A stretch of DNA of 64,000 bases from Eriocheir sinensis (GCF_024679095.1 NC_066509.1:16645589-16709588), one strand, 5' to 3'; positions 1 to 11,639 are shown, numbered from the stretch's first letter. Numbers and translations are program-made. Notes: generated by a model not told the origin, from the sequence alone.

Positions 1-22
1 CATGTGTTTGATATGCAGCGAA

Positions 23-378
23 GGGGAGGCGGTGGCTGAATGGATTGCGAGACGGCCCCGCGCTCAGGACGGCGCGAGTTCAATCCCCGACCGGTGCCAC
101 CAAGCTGGGATTTTTCAGTCGCCGCCGAGTGGCTTAAAACTACCCACATGCTGTCCAGAAGACCACCTATCAACCCGGACTCTAGATTCTAGGATTAAAG
201 ATGAGCTCCGGGAGGGCGGCATGAGCCAGTGCAAGATGGCGCCACTATAAACACTCGCCTGCGCCAGAACGGGCTGGGCCGACCATCAGGCCCCACCGGA
301 AAGAAGCCTTGGAACGACCATCAGGATCCACCGGGAAGAAGCCTACCGGCGCAATAGGCCATGACATAAAAACAAAAA
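23..378 (+). mobile_element. SINE-1 copy a, tRNA-derived head
   Basis: The head starts at GGGGAGGCGG and carries an RNA polymerase III A-box-like TGGCTGAATGG near 33 and a B-box-like GAGTTCAATCC near 87, as in serine/leucine-type tRNA heads. The tRNA-unrelated body (GCCGCCGAGTGGCTTAAAAC, then CTGTCCAGAAGACCAC, then AAAGATGAGCTCCGGG) matches the inverted copy at 19111-19445 over its whole length. That two-copy match makes it a dispersed repeat and not a tRNA gene. The 3' boundary is approximate; an A-rich stretch follows. Confidence 0.8.
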
Positions 379-840
379 AGAGAAAAAATACAATTCGTTT
401 CTCTTATAAAGATAATAGGAACCAAAAATGAGTGACCATATTTAGATCTAGAGGTGTCTTGATACTCTCCTCCCGAAAGATTTACGCGATTCCCTATTCT
501 GAATCTATTACGTCGCCCCTTGAGCCTGCCACAAGAGGACCCTCGTGCACAATTTTATTTTATGGGCAAGTTGTGTGGCCATGAAAGGGATTGAAACCCC
601 CGTGTCGAATTAGATTTACGAAACAAATTACACAAGTTAAGAGGTCGTCGGCGGGCCTCGCTCTGCCAAACTAGTGACGCTCGTCTATGGATTCTGTAAA
701 CAGACCAAGCCAACAGAGCGCGAGGCTGTGGTCTTTGTGGAGGCTGCACGCCGCCGCTGCCGCCCCGCCCACACCACACGCGGCGAGGGACAGTGGCGGT
801 GTTGTGATATTCCCCGTACAATAGTGTGTTTGAAGGATGA

Positions 841-841
<1 letters not shown>
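379..841. other. unassigned unique-looking stretch
   Basis: An A-rich start gives way to moderately GC-rich sequence with no motif, repeat partner or credible exon that I can recognise. Open frames crossing it are extended by the adjacent (CA)n tract. Confidence 0.5.

Positions 842-886
<45 letters not shown>
842..886. repeat. (CA)n microsatellite
   Basis: About 22 uninterrupted CA units. Forward and reverse open frames here are only runs of His/Thr or Cys/Val. Confidence 0.98.
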
Positions 887-890
<4 letters not shown>

Positions 891-1004
891 GAGTGCCACA
901 GGATGGCATAGCTCCCCGAGGAACGCCACACCACGCACAGCACCGCCCCGGGCCTGCTGCTCCCCGGTGCTATCGTCTCTGCGGACCAGCCACGTGCGGC
1001 CTCT

Positions 1005-1410
1005 TCACCACCTCTGGAAAAACTAGAAGCGACAAAAAAATCACCAGCCACTTCATTTTCCCACACTGCTCGTTATTGTAACAATTCACTGAGAGAAAAA
1101 CCTTCCTAACTGCATCATCTCCTACGCCTCTTCTTTGTGACAACATCGAGGAAAAAAATCTCACAAACCACTTAATTTTCCAGTACTGCTTTGCTCTTCA
1201 TTGTAACAACACGGAGAAGAAAAAAATCCCCAACTACTTCATCGTCCCGTGCGGCTCTTCAATGTAACTAAACGGATGGGAAAAAAATTTCGGCTACTTA
1301 ATCATCCCGTTCAGCTCATCATTGTAACATAGCGTAAGGAAAAAATATCTCACTTCCTCATCAAGTATCTCACGTCCTCATCGTCCCGTCTGGCTCTTCT
1401 TTGTCTCGTG
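1005..1410. repeat. tandem array, about 61-bp unit
   Basis: The phrase GCTCTTCATTGTAACAACA and variants recur near 1068, 1128, 1192, 1253, 1313 and 1391 (spacing 60-64, last 78). Each is followed by an A-run and a CACTTCATCGTCCCGT-like segment. There are about six decayed units and no coding signal. Confidence 0.8.
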
Positions 1411-2175
1411 AAGGCTTTGATGGTGGGGCAGAGGGCTTCTAGAGGCTGAGCGACCTGCAGGACGGAAAGGGTTGCCATGGTTATGTCAGCGATGGGCAGC
1501 GGGGCGCCTTACGTAACCCTTCCAATCGTCACCCTTGATTTGGAAAGGAAAATGTTGATCGTGTAAGGGGCCGTCGAGGTCTTCATGCCTGTCACGTGCT
1601 TGAGTGGCGCGAGCACCCCATTCACGGCTAATGGAGTGTTGCGGCGAGGAGGGCGGGGGCGGGAGGGGGCGAGACGGGGGGAGACGAAGAGTAGGTAAGG
1701 TTTTGAGGGGTTGGGGCCGCTCTGGTGCTCCACCCTGACGTCTTGTTTCTTAATAATTTTGCTGTCCGTCTTAACTATTTTCTGCTCCGAGTATTAATAT
1801 TTATGGCACGTGCATGATTGGCAGGTCAATTACCTGCTCTTGACGAAATTTAAAAATATATCATCTCCGTTTTTTTATGAATTAGCAGTTTTATAAGTAT
1901 GTTTTCCCCATATTTTATTCATCACTCCGGTTCCAGGCTGCTGCAGTGGTGATGGAGGGCGTGGGTGTGGGGCGGGCAGTGGGTGTAGGGGTTCAGAGGT
2001 TGGGGGCCGTTCTGCTACTGATTACAGGGTTGTTGTTGTTGTTGCTGTTGCTGCTGCTGCTGCTGTTGTTGCTGTTTTTGTTAGTTTTGCTATTAGTGAC
2101 ATGTTTCAAGCATTACTATTTTGATCACCTTTAAGAATGAGAGTTTGTATGGCTTGTGTAAGCCTTAATCATCAA
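1411..2175. other. unassigned stretch with a GTT/CTG tract
   Basis: Nothing gene-like is recognised. A short G-rich segment lies near 1640-1690, and an imperfect GTT/CTG trinucleotide tract at about 2029-2092 explains a run of leucines in one forward frame. Confidence 0.5.
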
Positions 2176-2386
2176 CCCGGCAGCGGCGGGGATCATGTTT
2201 CTTAATGGTCTCTCTAAGCGAGAAAAATGAGAAAAAATCATCACACAAACCATTTCATAATATATATCAAAGCATTTGTGATCAGATTATGTATCATCTA
2301 TTTTGGGGAGTTTATATCATGGCACAAATTTGGTCCGTCGTTGCTACACGGTAAAGCCACAAATTTGGCCCGTCGCTGCTACCGGG
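2176..2386. mobile_element. MITE-1 copy a, TTAA-type (piggyBac-like)
   Basis: A 211-bp element without coding capacity. Its left end CCCGGCAGCGGCGGGG and the reverse complement of its right end, CCCGGTAGCAGCGACGGG, form imperfect terminal inverted repeats. The right flank is TTAA (2387-2390) and the left flank is TCAA, a one-base change from TTAA. A second copy lies at 14241-14457 with both TTAA flanks intact. A TTAA target and a CCC-initial terminus are hallmarks of piggyBac-superfamily elements; the superfamily assignment is inferred from the ends alone. Confidence 0.82.
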
Positions 2387-2390
2387 TTAA

Positions 2391-3040
2391 GTTTATTATA
2401 CACATTTTGGTGTTTAAAGTATTATTTCAGTACACTGTCATTGTGATTTATGTCCCCATTTTCAAGTATGTTATTTTAAGTAAATCTCTCCATTCGAGGC
2501 TAATGAAGTGTTGCAATGTAAAGTGCGTAGGCTGGGGGCAAAGGGGGTTGTGTATAGGGGATTGATTGGTTGAAGGGTTGAGGGATCTTTTAGCTGCCAC
2601 TGATGTCCTCATTATCATTATTGTTGTTATCTCTTTACAATCAACATTCGGGTCACACATAGCATTGAAATTGTATTCCTCGTTTATTGATGTTTTCTGG
2701 GGGGTTGTTGTCTAATTAAACATCAAGATTAGGATCGCAAATATCATTGAGTTTGTATTATTCGTTTCTGACACAATTTTTAAGTATCACATTTTTTCTC
2801 CGGATGATTAAGTACTTTCGTAGATCTAAACAATACTACATTCATTATCCAGGTCGTGTATGGTGGCTGGACGGAAGGAGAGACGAAGGTGAGCAGCCTG
2901 GATGGAAGGTGATGTAGGAGGCGACACACCCGCGGCGTGCATGAAGCCTAAACTGTGAGAAGGGAGGGTGAGCGATCGTATTAATGCCAAGGCACTGATT
3001 TTCGGCTTTAAAGAGGCATAGGAGGAGGAGGGCGTACAGG
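2391..3040. other. unassigned AT-rich stretch
   Basis: No repeat partner, exon or RNA gene is recognised. Two segments near 2640 and 2725 share a CATTGAATTTGTATT-like phrase, suggesting a very decayed duplication. Confidence 0.4.
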
Positions 3041-3290
3041 AACAGGCAGAGGAGGAGGAAGAAGATAAAGAAGAAGAAGAAGAAGAAGAAGCAGAAAGAG
3101 GAGGAGAAGGAGGAGGAAAATAAAAAGAAGGGGACAGACAAGAAGAAGAAGAAAAAGAAGAGGCAGAGGAGGAGGAAGAAAAAGATGAAGAAAAGAAGAA
3201 GAAGAAGAAACAGAAAAAGGAGGAGAAGGAGGAGGAAAATAAAAAAGAAGGGGACAGGCAAGAAGAAGAAGAAGAAGAAGATACGGAGGG
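3041..3290. repeat. purine-rich duplication, about 119-bp unit x2
   Basis: Two consecutive copies of a GAAGAA/GGAGGA block each end in AAAATAAAAAGAAGGGGACAG and a CAAGAAGAAG phrase. The reverse frame reads as Phe/Leu runs and is not a gene. Confidence 0.75.
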
Positions 3291-3356
3291 GGGGAGAGGT
3301 GGTGCTTGCCTTGGCCAGATGGTAACGAAGATTGATTGACGTCATGCTAGGCCCAT

Positions 3357-3475
3357 TAGCGCCTGGCAGCAGCCAACCCGACGAGGCGGCGCGGCACGGG
3401 GGGCGGCGGAAGCGTAGGGGCGCCGGGGCCAGAGGAAAGGGAGAAGGGCGGGACGGGGCGGGATGGGTTCTACTG
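3357..3475. other. short GC- and CpG-rich segment
   Basis: GGCGGCGCGGCACGG and neighbouring CpG-rich sequence stand out against an AT- and SSR-rich background. It could be a promoter-proximal island or simply composition; no TATA, initiator or exon is visible. Confidence 0.35.
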
Positions 3476-4153
3476 ATGCGGAGTTACGCGGACCACAGTA
3501 AAGTATGTTAGCCAGTATGTGCGTAATCGTTTCTTTCAAGAGAGAACTTTCAACTTTTCAAAACAACTTGCGGATTAGGTTTATTTTTTTTCCTGCGTTT
3601 TTGTATACGGTGAAGCGTGCTCCGTTTTTCTTTTCTTTTTTATCTTTCTTTGTCCTGTCTCCTGCATTGTAAAAAGAAAAGAAGAACTTGTACTTACATC
3701 ATAAAAAAATTCTATAGGAGATTTAACCGTAATACAAAATAAGGTGTAATGCAAAATTAAAGAATGTTTATCAACGTAGTAATTCGCTTTTACCCCTCAA
3801 CGTAATTTTCAGTATTATTTTTCCCCCTGACATGAGTCCTAATCATGGTGGTGCAATTAATTTGGAAATATACCAGCGAGTCTTTATAGATTGGAGGAAG
3901 AAGTTCAGGAAAGGCCATGCAGAAAGTGTTTGTATCCGAGTGTCTCATGATTATTTATTTTTTTCATCCAAATCCTGAACGTGGAAAGAAAGTAAATAAT
4001 CAGAAATAATAATCATAATAAGAAAAATATAAAACGAAAGCCGTGGCTGCGAGGATGTAAGAATGCTTTGATTGCATGTTTCTTTTTTATTTATTTATTT
4101 ATTTATTTATGTGTTTATTTCATGGAACTCAGTTATCATACTTTCCCTATCCG
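3476..4153. other. unassigned AT-rich stretch with (TTTA)n
   Basis: The only structure recognised is a short TTTA tract around 4088-4112. Confidence 0.5.
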
Positions 4154-4236
4154 GCCCACACACACCACACACCCCATCCCCCTTGCCCAAAGGGGGACAG
4201 TAACTATTCCTAGTTGAAAGAGGGAATGCTCAGGCG
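4154..4236 (-). mobile_element. SINE-3 fragment
   Basis: Reverse complement of the middle of SINE-3: it retains the hairpin CCCCCTTTGGGCAAGGGGG and the flanking TGTGTGGTGTGTG phrase seen in the copies at 4622, 41844, 51245 and 55757. The head and 3' tail are missing. Confidence 0.72.
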
Positions 4237-4303
4237 ACTCATAAATAAGTTTTCAACATGTGTGTGTTTAAATAACAAAACATAAACTATGCATTGACTT
4301 TAT

Positions 4304-4428
<125 letters not shown>

Positions 4429-4621
4429 AACCTCAGTGAACTTGATGGCGCTCATAACTTTTTTTTTATACGACAGACGGACATCCAGAAACCTTAGACA
4501 GGGATATTAAGACATAGACAAACAAACAAACAGACAAGGAGATAAGGAGACAGAATCAACAGAAGAGACACAGGCAAGAATTCTACACGCAGGAACACGC
4601 CCCCCCACCCCCCTCAGGCTT

Positions 4622-4835
4622 TTCGCGGCGTGGCAGGTAGAGGTTTGAGCCCTGCTCAGGCCGGGGTTTTTTTTCCGCTGACTCGGGATAGTTACTGTCC
4701 CCCTTTGAGCAAGGGGGATGGGGGGGGTGCTGTGTTAGGTCCTGGCAGTACCCAGAGATCGAATAATGAGCCTGGCTCTAATCAGGAGGGTACTTGCTGT
4801 CGATTGCGAGTCCAACTCGTGATCAGACCGTGGTG

Positions 4836-4836
<1 letters not shown>
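4622..4836 (+). mobile_element. SINE-3 copy, 5'-truncated
   Basis: It begins inside the tRNA-like head just before the B-box-like GGTTTGAGCC, then follows the family through the CCCCCTTTGAGCAAGGGGG hairpin, the GTACCCAGAGATCG core and the CGAGTCCAACTCG stem-loop, ending at a (CA)n tail. It is the only long copy lacking a 5' (CA)n flank, consistent with truncation. Confidence 0.85.
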
Positions 4837-4907
<71 letters not shown>

Positions 4908-4948
4908 ACACATACACACACACACACGCACGCACGCACGCACGCACG
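4837..4948. repeat. (CA)n tail tract grading into (GCAC)n
   Basis: The CA array, with two CATA interruptions, directly continues the 3' end of the SINE-3 copy and then becomes an ACGC tetranucleotide tract. Confidence 0.95.
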
Positions 4949-5029
4949 CCCCTCCCCTCCCCCCCCACACGTAATTTAATAATACGGTTGTTGCATTTTT
5001 AGTGGTTTGGCTTCCCTTCCATATCAGAG

Positions 5030-6260
5030 AGAGAGAGAGAGAGAGAATTACCGGAGATGTCGCTCATGTATTATACTGGGCAGTGATCCAAACCTATTTC
5101 TTTCTCTTTTTTCCCTCCTTTTCTCTCCTTTCTTTTCCTTTTCTCATTTTACGTGCCATTCACCTCTCCCATTCCTTTGGCTCTCCTGTCCGCGACCCTT
5201 TCATCATTCTCTCCTTTCATTTCTTTCCTCCCTACATCCTCTTCCTGTATTTCTTTTCAATAATTCTTCCTTCCCTCATTTTTATTCTTTTATTCTTTGT
5301 TCTTCCTTTTTCCTCCATTTCGTTTTCCCTTCTCTCCATCTTTCATCATCTCGTCCGTTCTTTCTGCACTTCTTTATCTTCCGTGCTTCCCTCTCGCTCT
5401 CATTTGTCAGCCCCAGTCATTCATATATTTCTTCCTTTTCTCCTTTCTTTCCTTATTTTTCTCCATTTTCACTTTCTCTTCTATCTATCCTTCATCAGTC
5501 ATCTCTTCCTTTTGTCCTTCTCTATCACACTTTCCTCTCGCTCTCATTTGTCAGCTCCATTCATTCACATCTTTCTTCTTTTTCTCCTTTCTTTCTTTCA
5601 TTTCTGTCCTTCATTTTTCTCCTTTTTCGCTTTCTCTTCTATCTATCCTTCTTTTATCATCTCTTCCTTTTGTCCTTCTCTTTCGTACTTCCCTCTCGTT
5701 CTCATTTGTCAGCCTCACTCACTCACATATTTCTTCCTTTTCTCCTTTCTTTCTTTCATTTCTGTCCTTCATTTTTCTCATTTCGCTTTCTCTTCTATCT
5801 ATCCTTCTTTAGTCATCCCTTCCGTTTGTCTTTCTCTATCGTCATTTCTTTATCTTCCTCACTTCTTTCTGGTTTTCCTTTGTGCCCGCCATTCTTTCAC
5901 CCTTCCCTCCACTCCTGTCTGTTTTTCCTCCTTTGTTTTTATAGTTAACTTTGCCTTCTATCTTTTTTTCTTTAACGTTCAATATCTTTTTTGGTTTTCT
6001 CCGATTCCTCCAGTCCTATTAACTTCCCGTTTTCTTTATCTTATCCCCCTGTTCTCTGTTTCCCTTCTTTGATAATTTCTTTTCCAACACTCTCTTCTCT
6101 TCTTTTAATCTCGTTTTTTATACTTTCTCGATTTTCTTTCAATGGACTGCCTCCTCCTCCATCTCTTCCTCTGCCACTTCTTCTTCTTCATCTTTCTCCT
6201 CCTCCTCTTCCTCCTCCTGCTGCTCTTTCTCCAGCATCTTTCGTTTTTTCTTAATTACCT
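5030..6260. repeat. pyrimidine-rich region with a 150-bp array
   Basis: A short (GA)n at 5030-5046 precedes over 1 kb of T/C-rich sequence. Between about 5385 and 5830 a unit of about 150 bp recurs, marked by CTCTCGCTCTCATTTGTCAG near 5392, 5535 and 5693 and by CTCTTCTATCTATCCTTC. Forward frames up to 356 codons are Phe/Ser/Leu-rich translations of this tract; with no codon structure and three overlapping frames open at once, they are not genes. Confidence 0.8.
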
Positions 6261-6935
6261 TTTCTTCTTCTTTTCCTACTTTTCTGCTTGTTTACTTCCT
6301 CTTCTGCTTTTTCTTTGTCCTCCTCCTCCTTCTCCTCCTCTTCCTTCTCCTTCTTGTCCTCCTTTTTCCTTCCACCCCCTCCTCATGCTCCACCTTCCAC
6401 CCTCTTTTTCCTCCTCCTCCTCCTCCTCCTCCTCCTCCTCCTCCTCCTCCTCCTCTTCCTCCTCCTCCTCCTCGCTAAATCACCGGGTGTTACCTCATTA
6501 TTGGCTTGTATTGAAAACCAGAGGGGCACTCCTTCCTCTCTTCCTCTCTCTGGCCCTCCTCCTCCTCTTCCTCTTGCGTCCACTTCCCTTCCAATTTGTC
6601 TTTTCTTTTGCTTCCTCGATCTTCCCTCCTTCGTGATTTTTTTGTTTCCTCGTCATTTGTCCTTAGCTTGTTTTTTCCGTTTATTTTTTTTCTTTCTCGT
6701 CTTTTTTTTTTCTTGTTTCTTTTTTTTGTTCCTTCGTTTTTTTCATTCTTCTTGTTCTTGTTCTTGCTCTTCTTCTTGTTCTTCTTCTTCTTGTTCTTCT
6801 TGTTCTTCTTGTTCTTCTTGTTCTTTCATTTTCCTCCTCCTCCTCTTCTTGCTCTTCCATTACCACCACTTAAATCACCACCACCACCTCCTCCACCACC
6901 GCCACCATCACCACCACCGCCACCACCACCATAAC
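6165..6935. repeat. CTC/CTT and TTCTTG trinucleotide-type tracts, then CCA
   Basis: (CTC)n at about 6410-6475, TTCTTGTTC-like ninemers at about 6740-6825 and a CCA/CCAT tract at about 6870-6932. All open frames are homopolymer-like. Confidence 0.9.
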
Positions 6936-7092
6936 TTGCCCTCCTCCTCCAGGTGTTCCCCGTCAGTGCTCACTTACTGGCACACCTGTTGACGGGCCAA
7001 TGAACGCTGGCGGACGTGACAGCCTCTCCCGCTGACGTGTTCCTTCCTCTTCCTCCTCTGCCTTCCCTGCCTGTCACTCGTTCATTTGCTTC

Positions 7093-7230
7093 CTTTTTTT
7101 TTTTTTTTTAAACTAAGGAGACAGCTCAAGGGCACAAAAAGTAAACAATAATAAATAAATAAAAAAAGCCCGCTACTCGCTGCTCCCCAAAAGAATCCAA
7201 AGAGGTGGCCGAAAGAGAGGTCAATTTACT
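7093..7230 (+). mobile_element. Element-G copy 1 (unnamed short dispersed repeat)
   Basis: A T-run, then AAGGAGACAGCTCAAGGGC, an A-rich spacer, AAAGCCCGCTACTCGCTGCTC and an AGAGGTGGCCGAAAGAG extension. The same order is found at six other places on both strands (8300, 31864, 36516, 37768, 54661, 55231). I do not recognise the family; there are no obvious terminal inverted repeats and no coding capacity. Confidence 0.78.
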
Positions 7231-7700
7231 GGTTCTTTCCTTTCTTTCCCTTGTCTTCCTTGCTGTGACCTCTTACATATTTTTGATCCTCATTGTTTTC
7301 CTGCTTGTCTTCTTCCTGTTTCTTCTCTCTTTCATTAGCCTCTTTTACATAATTGGTCTTCATTATCTTCCTGCTCCTCTTCTTCCTGTTCCTTCTATTC
7401 TTTTCTTTAACCTCTTTTATGTAACTGGTCCTCATTGTCTTTTTGCTTCTCTTCTTCCTGTTTCTGTGCCCTCTTTTATGTAACTCGTGTTCATATTCTC
7501 CCTTCCCTGCTTCTTCATGCTTCTATTCTTCCTTTCTGTGCTCTGTTTTATATAATTTCCCTTTCTGTTCTTTTTTTAATGTGCCTTCTTTTCTGCTGCT
7601 TTTCTTGGTTCATGTTTCGTGCTCATTAGATTCCTTTCTGCTCCCTAATGCTACTTTTTTCCTGTTCTTTCCTTCTTTTTAATGGATCCCTTTTCTTAAT
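7231..7700. repeat. decayed pyrimidine array, about 85-bp unit
   Basis: CTTCCTGTTTCTTCT-like and CCTCTTTTAYRTAAYTGGTC-like phrases recur near 7310-7350, 7380-7430, 7450-7490 and 7510-7555. These are four to five diverged units with no gene. Confidence 0.6.
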
Positions 7701-7741
7701 TTATCTCTCGCTCCTTTTCCTGTTTCCTTCAATCATATGTA

Positions 7742-7945
7742 GTTGGGGGCATACGCAACAGCTACTCTTGGCATCGGTGCTCATCTCCGTTCCATTGTGG
7801 TGGGAAGTACCCCTGACCCTGCGACACAAGGCCAGGGTGATATCGGGGTTACCACAGTTTACCTTCCCCAGGGTTCCCCAGGGTCCCATTTAATGACGAG
7901 CCCGAAAGGGAGGATGAACAACTGGGTGAGCTGTACGCCGACTGC
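7742..7945 (-). mobile_element. SINE-2 copy, empty TTAA site
   Basis: Reverse orientation relative to 53014-53286. Shared landmarks are GGGGAAGGTAAACTGT, CTGGCCTTGTGTCG, GGAACGGAGATGAGCAC and GCGTATGC. It contains the uninterrupted site GTCATTAAATGGG, exactly where the copy at 35897-36389 is split by MITE-2. The 5' tRNA-like head is missing or too diverged to see. Confidence 0.8.
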
Positions 7946-8299
7946 TCTTGCCCCGCTTTTCCTTCTCTCCTCTATTCTTTCATTCTCTTCTTCTTGTTTT
8001 CTTCCTTTTGTCAACTTTCCTCATTTGCCTGATAATCATCTTACTATTTATATTCTTCTCTACGCTTACCATGAAATTTTTGTCACATGGTTCTCCTATT
8101 ATTATCGGACACTGCCTGATACATATACTTAATTATAAGTTGATTTATCTACAGTTTTAGTAGAAGAGAATAGTCGCGCGTAGCTGTGTATGAAGAGAAG
8201 CAGAGGTAAAGGACCATGAAGGCGGTGGGGGTGGGGGGGGTAGATTGCATAAGGAACCTGACCTATGCGATGGAAAGGAAAAAGAAGGAAAGAAAATGT
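7946..8299. other. unassigned stretch
   Basis: T/C-rich, then purine-rich sequence with no recognised feature. Confidence 0.5.
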
Positions 8300-8390
8300 G
8301 AGCAGTGAGTAGCGGGCTTTTTTTTCACATTTGTTTCCTTTTTTTATGCCCTGAACTGACTCCTCTGCTGTAAAATATAAAAAAAAAAAA
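8300..8390 (-). mobile_element. Element-G copy 2
   Basis: Inverted copy: GAGCAGTGAGTAGCGGGC is followed by two T-rich runs separated by the complement of the GGAGACAG block, then an A-run. Confidence 0.75.
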
Positions 8391-8644
8391 GATAGAGGGT
8401 GTCATGTAAGGGGAGAAAGGGATAGAGGAAAGAACCTGACGTGGCATAGAAAGGAGAGAGGAAGAACGGAAATGTAATAAAGAGGAATTTATGTTAGAGG
8501 AAAAAATAGAGGAAGGTGAAAGTAAGGGAAACAAGCTTGACACATCGACTGACAAAAGGAATATCAGCGCCCCACTTCTCACTCTTCCAGCCTCATTGCG
8601 TTTTGTTTGGTACGGTTGAGGAGGGAGAAGGAGGGGGGGGGTCA

Positions 8645-9680
8645 AAGTCGGAGGAGGAGGAGGAGGACGAGGAAGAGGAAGAGGAAGAGGAGGAGGAGGA
8701 GGAGGAGGAGGAGGAGGAGGAGGAGGAGGAAGAAGAAGAAGAAGAAGAAGAAGAAGAAGAAGAAGAAGAAGAAAGAAGAAAAGAAGAAAAAGAAAAAAAG
8801 AAGAAGAAGAAGAAGAAGAAGAAGAAGAAAAAGCAGGACTGGTAACGAAAAAGAAGAAGAAGAAGAAGAACAAGAAGAAGAAGGATTGGTAACGAAAAAG
8901 AAGATAATAAAATAAGATAAAAGGAAGCAAAAGAGAAGAGAATATATGAGAAAACAAGCGAAGTAGGAGGAGTAGAAGGTAGAAGAATAGCGTGAGTAGA
9001 CGAAGGAATAAAATAAATAATAAGGAAAAGAAGATAGAAAAAAATCAAGACAAGGAAAGGTAGAAAAGGAAAAAAATAAGCTGAAGGAAACAAATGAAGC
9101 CCTTTGAAAATAAATCGGAAATGAAGAGGAAAAAAAACTTGTTCCTGCCGAGGAATTAAAATCAATACAAAGAACAAGAAACAAGCAAGACGGGAAAAGG
9201 TGGAAAAAGGAAAAAGCCAAGCAAAATGAAGTAGATAGACAATAAAAAATATATCGAAGAATGAAGAGGAAAGAAAGCATGTTCCTGAGAAGAGATTGAA
9301 ACGAATAGAAAAGAAGATAAAGGTTATTAGCAAGTAAGACAGCAGAGGATAGAAAACGGAAAAGATAAGCAAAATGAAGTAAATGAAGACATGTAACAAA
9401 AGGAGGAGGAAGAAGAAGAAGAAGAAGAAGAAGAAGAGGAAAAAGAAGAAGAAGAAAAAGAAGATGATGATGATGAAGCAGGATTGATGACGAAAAAGAA
9501 GAGAATAAAATCAAATAAAAGGAATGAAGAATGAAGAGGAAAGAAAACATATTAAAGTAAGTAACAAAAACAAGGAAAAAGATAGAAAGAAAGCATGATT
9601 GGAAAAATGGTAAAGGTAAAAGCTGGTGAATGAAGTAAAAGAAAACAAAAAAAAAAAATCGAAAAGTGAAGAGGAAAAAA
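8645..9680. repeat. GGA/GAA purine tract and decayed purine array
   Basis: (GGA)n and (GAA)n at 8650-8840, then GGTAACGAAAAAGAAG repeated near 8840 and 8888. Longer units follow, marked by GAATGAAGAGGAAAGAAA and a TTGTTCCTG-like phrase near 9115, 9250 and 9525. Glu/Lys or Phe/Ser frames of up to 302 codons are artefacts of composition. A long polypurine-polypyrimidine run like this can adopt H-DNA in vitro. Confidence 0.85.
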
Positions 9681-9889
9681 TATTATCCCTTCCTCTGAGC
9701 GGGCGGATGTCGCCTTTCGTTCATTCATCCTCGGAGCGACTCTTCTCTGGGCGACAAAAACAAGCCTCCGCGAACCACCCTTATCCCCCTTTGGTCGTGT
9801 TGTTTTCTCGCTTTGTTCTTCGTGTTAGCCTCGCCTCACCGCACCTTACTGTACCAGGCTACGACATGAAAGACCTCTAATCCGCCTCT

Positions 9890-10500
9890 CAGTACCTACT
9901 CCTTTTTCCTTTCCGACACACACGAGTACTGAGAACGCAGCGCTACCGACAACAACGTGACATGACCAGCACCAGAAAGTACGAGTGTGTTTTTCGATGC
10001 CTTTCAGTACCAGGGTTCCTTTTGTTCCCTTTCTCAATACCGGTTACTGAGAACGCAACTCTGCAGACAGTTACATGACATAACACAGGTAGTAAGCCGT
10101 CAACACACAAGTATCAGAAAATATGGATGTGTTTTTTTATATATCATTCAATACCAGTCTTCCCCTTATTCCCTTCTTCACCACCGAGTACATGGGAACG
10201 CAACACTACAGACAGTTACATGACAACACCGGTTATCAGTCATCAACAAACCAGCATCAGAAAATACGTATGGCATGTGTTTTTCATTCCTTTCAATACC
10301 AGGGTTCTTCTTGTCACCCTCCTCACCTCTCACCCACACAAGACACTCCAATTAGTACAAACAGCACAATATACGGCACCACAACAACGTCAGACAACAT
10401 GTTTCTTATTGCTCATTCCCCTCATCCCTTGCCCACCACCTCTCAAAACGCCAACCAGCAATAACCACCGATAACACAACTCTGCAAAGGTTACAGGTCA
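9890..10500. repeat. tandem array, about 142-bp unit
   Basis: GTGTTTTTCGATGCCTTTCAG-like phrases near 9988, 10130 and 10275 precede TACCAGGGTTCC, then GAGAACGCAACTCTGCAGAC and CAGCATCAGAAAATACG. There are about four units with spacing of about 142 bp. Adenine- and cytosine-rich frames are not convincing genes. Confidence 0.8.
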
Positions 10501-11637
10501 GCTCGTAGCCAAGTCAACTCGTAGCCAAGTTAACTCGTATTCCTGGTCAACTCCTAACCCGGACAACTTAAAACAGATATATTTTTTTCTTTCTGTGCAC
10601 AACTGATATTAATAGGCTATATATGGTGAGTAATCAATATGGTTGGGATTCATAATACACTGGTTTAAATATCCCAGTAGTTAAGAAGAGAGTTTTAGGT
10701 AGGTCATGGTCATTATTATGCCCAATCAAGTTTATAGCCCTTCCTTCACTTTTATTTTGCTTTTCGCCTTTCCCTTCACATCCTCGCACACGCCCAACAC
10801 CACAAGCACTAGCAACACTAACTTTACTATCAGTCTCCCCACTCTTTCATCCCATTCACTGGTATATTTCTGAACAGCCTTCTTACTACTTCCTGCGACA
10901 TAAACTTTTTAAAGAAGCGAGTATGAACGATACCTCCGACGTGAAATTAGATCATTACTCATTGGCTCCTGTTTCCTATTGTGGACCAGTGTTCTTTTTA
11001 TATCTTCAGGGTTTTGTTTTTTCCCCTTACTGTAAAGAAGACAACACTGTATGGCACAACGCTTCAGTCAGTCGTCACTACTCACATACAAGTAAAAATA
11101 TGCAAGTAAAATTAAAAAAAGTAGCAAAGTAAAAAGGTGGAAGTAAATATATACGATACTGCACTCCTGGCCCTGTCTGGTGGTGTAACTCAGGCAAAAA
11201 GACATTGTTACTCTCCTGGGGCTGTGTTTACTTGTAAGGGCAGCAGAAGTGGGCGAGGCGGCTGCTGCTCCCCTCAGCCCCCGCGGCCCAGCTGGCGGCG
11301 CCCATGTAAACACGAGGCGTCAAATGGGCGGCGCCACGCGGGGAGAGAACACACCTGCCCGGCAACACGCGATCCCGAACATTATATAATTTTCACCTGT
11401 AAGAGAGGCGAGACAGGTGCAAAGAAGAATAACACTTGTATGACACCCAAACACCGCTCCGTGCGAAAGTAAACAAAAATATGTGAAAAGGAAAGTCATC
11501 AAATTTAGGTGGAGAAGTGTTATGATGTTCGTCTTAAAGATGGTCAAAGAGGAACGCGGCGATGCTTGAGATTACTATATAAACATTCACTCTTCAAAAA
11601 GGCGGATGTAAGGAATGATGGATGGGAGGGGGGGAAA
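10501..11637. other. unassigned stretch with a GC-rich patch
   Basis: Mostly unique-looking. GTCAACTCGTAGCCAAGT recurs locally near 10500-10540. A GC/CpG-rich patch lies at about 11215-11350. Small open frames on both strands lack splice or start context that I can defend. Confidence 0.45.
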
Positions 11638-11639
11638 AA

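Noticed and set aside
5002..6072. 356-codon forward frame rich in Phe/Ser/Leu resembling a multi-pass membrane protein
   Set aside because: The underlying DNA is a pyrimidine tract with a 150-bp tandem repeat and overlapping frames are also open. Hydrophobicity follows from T-rich codons.
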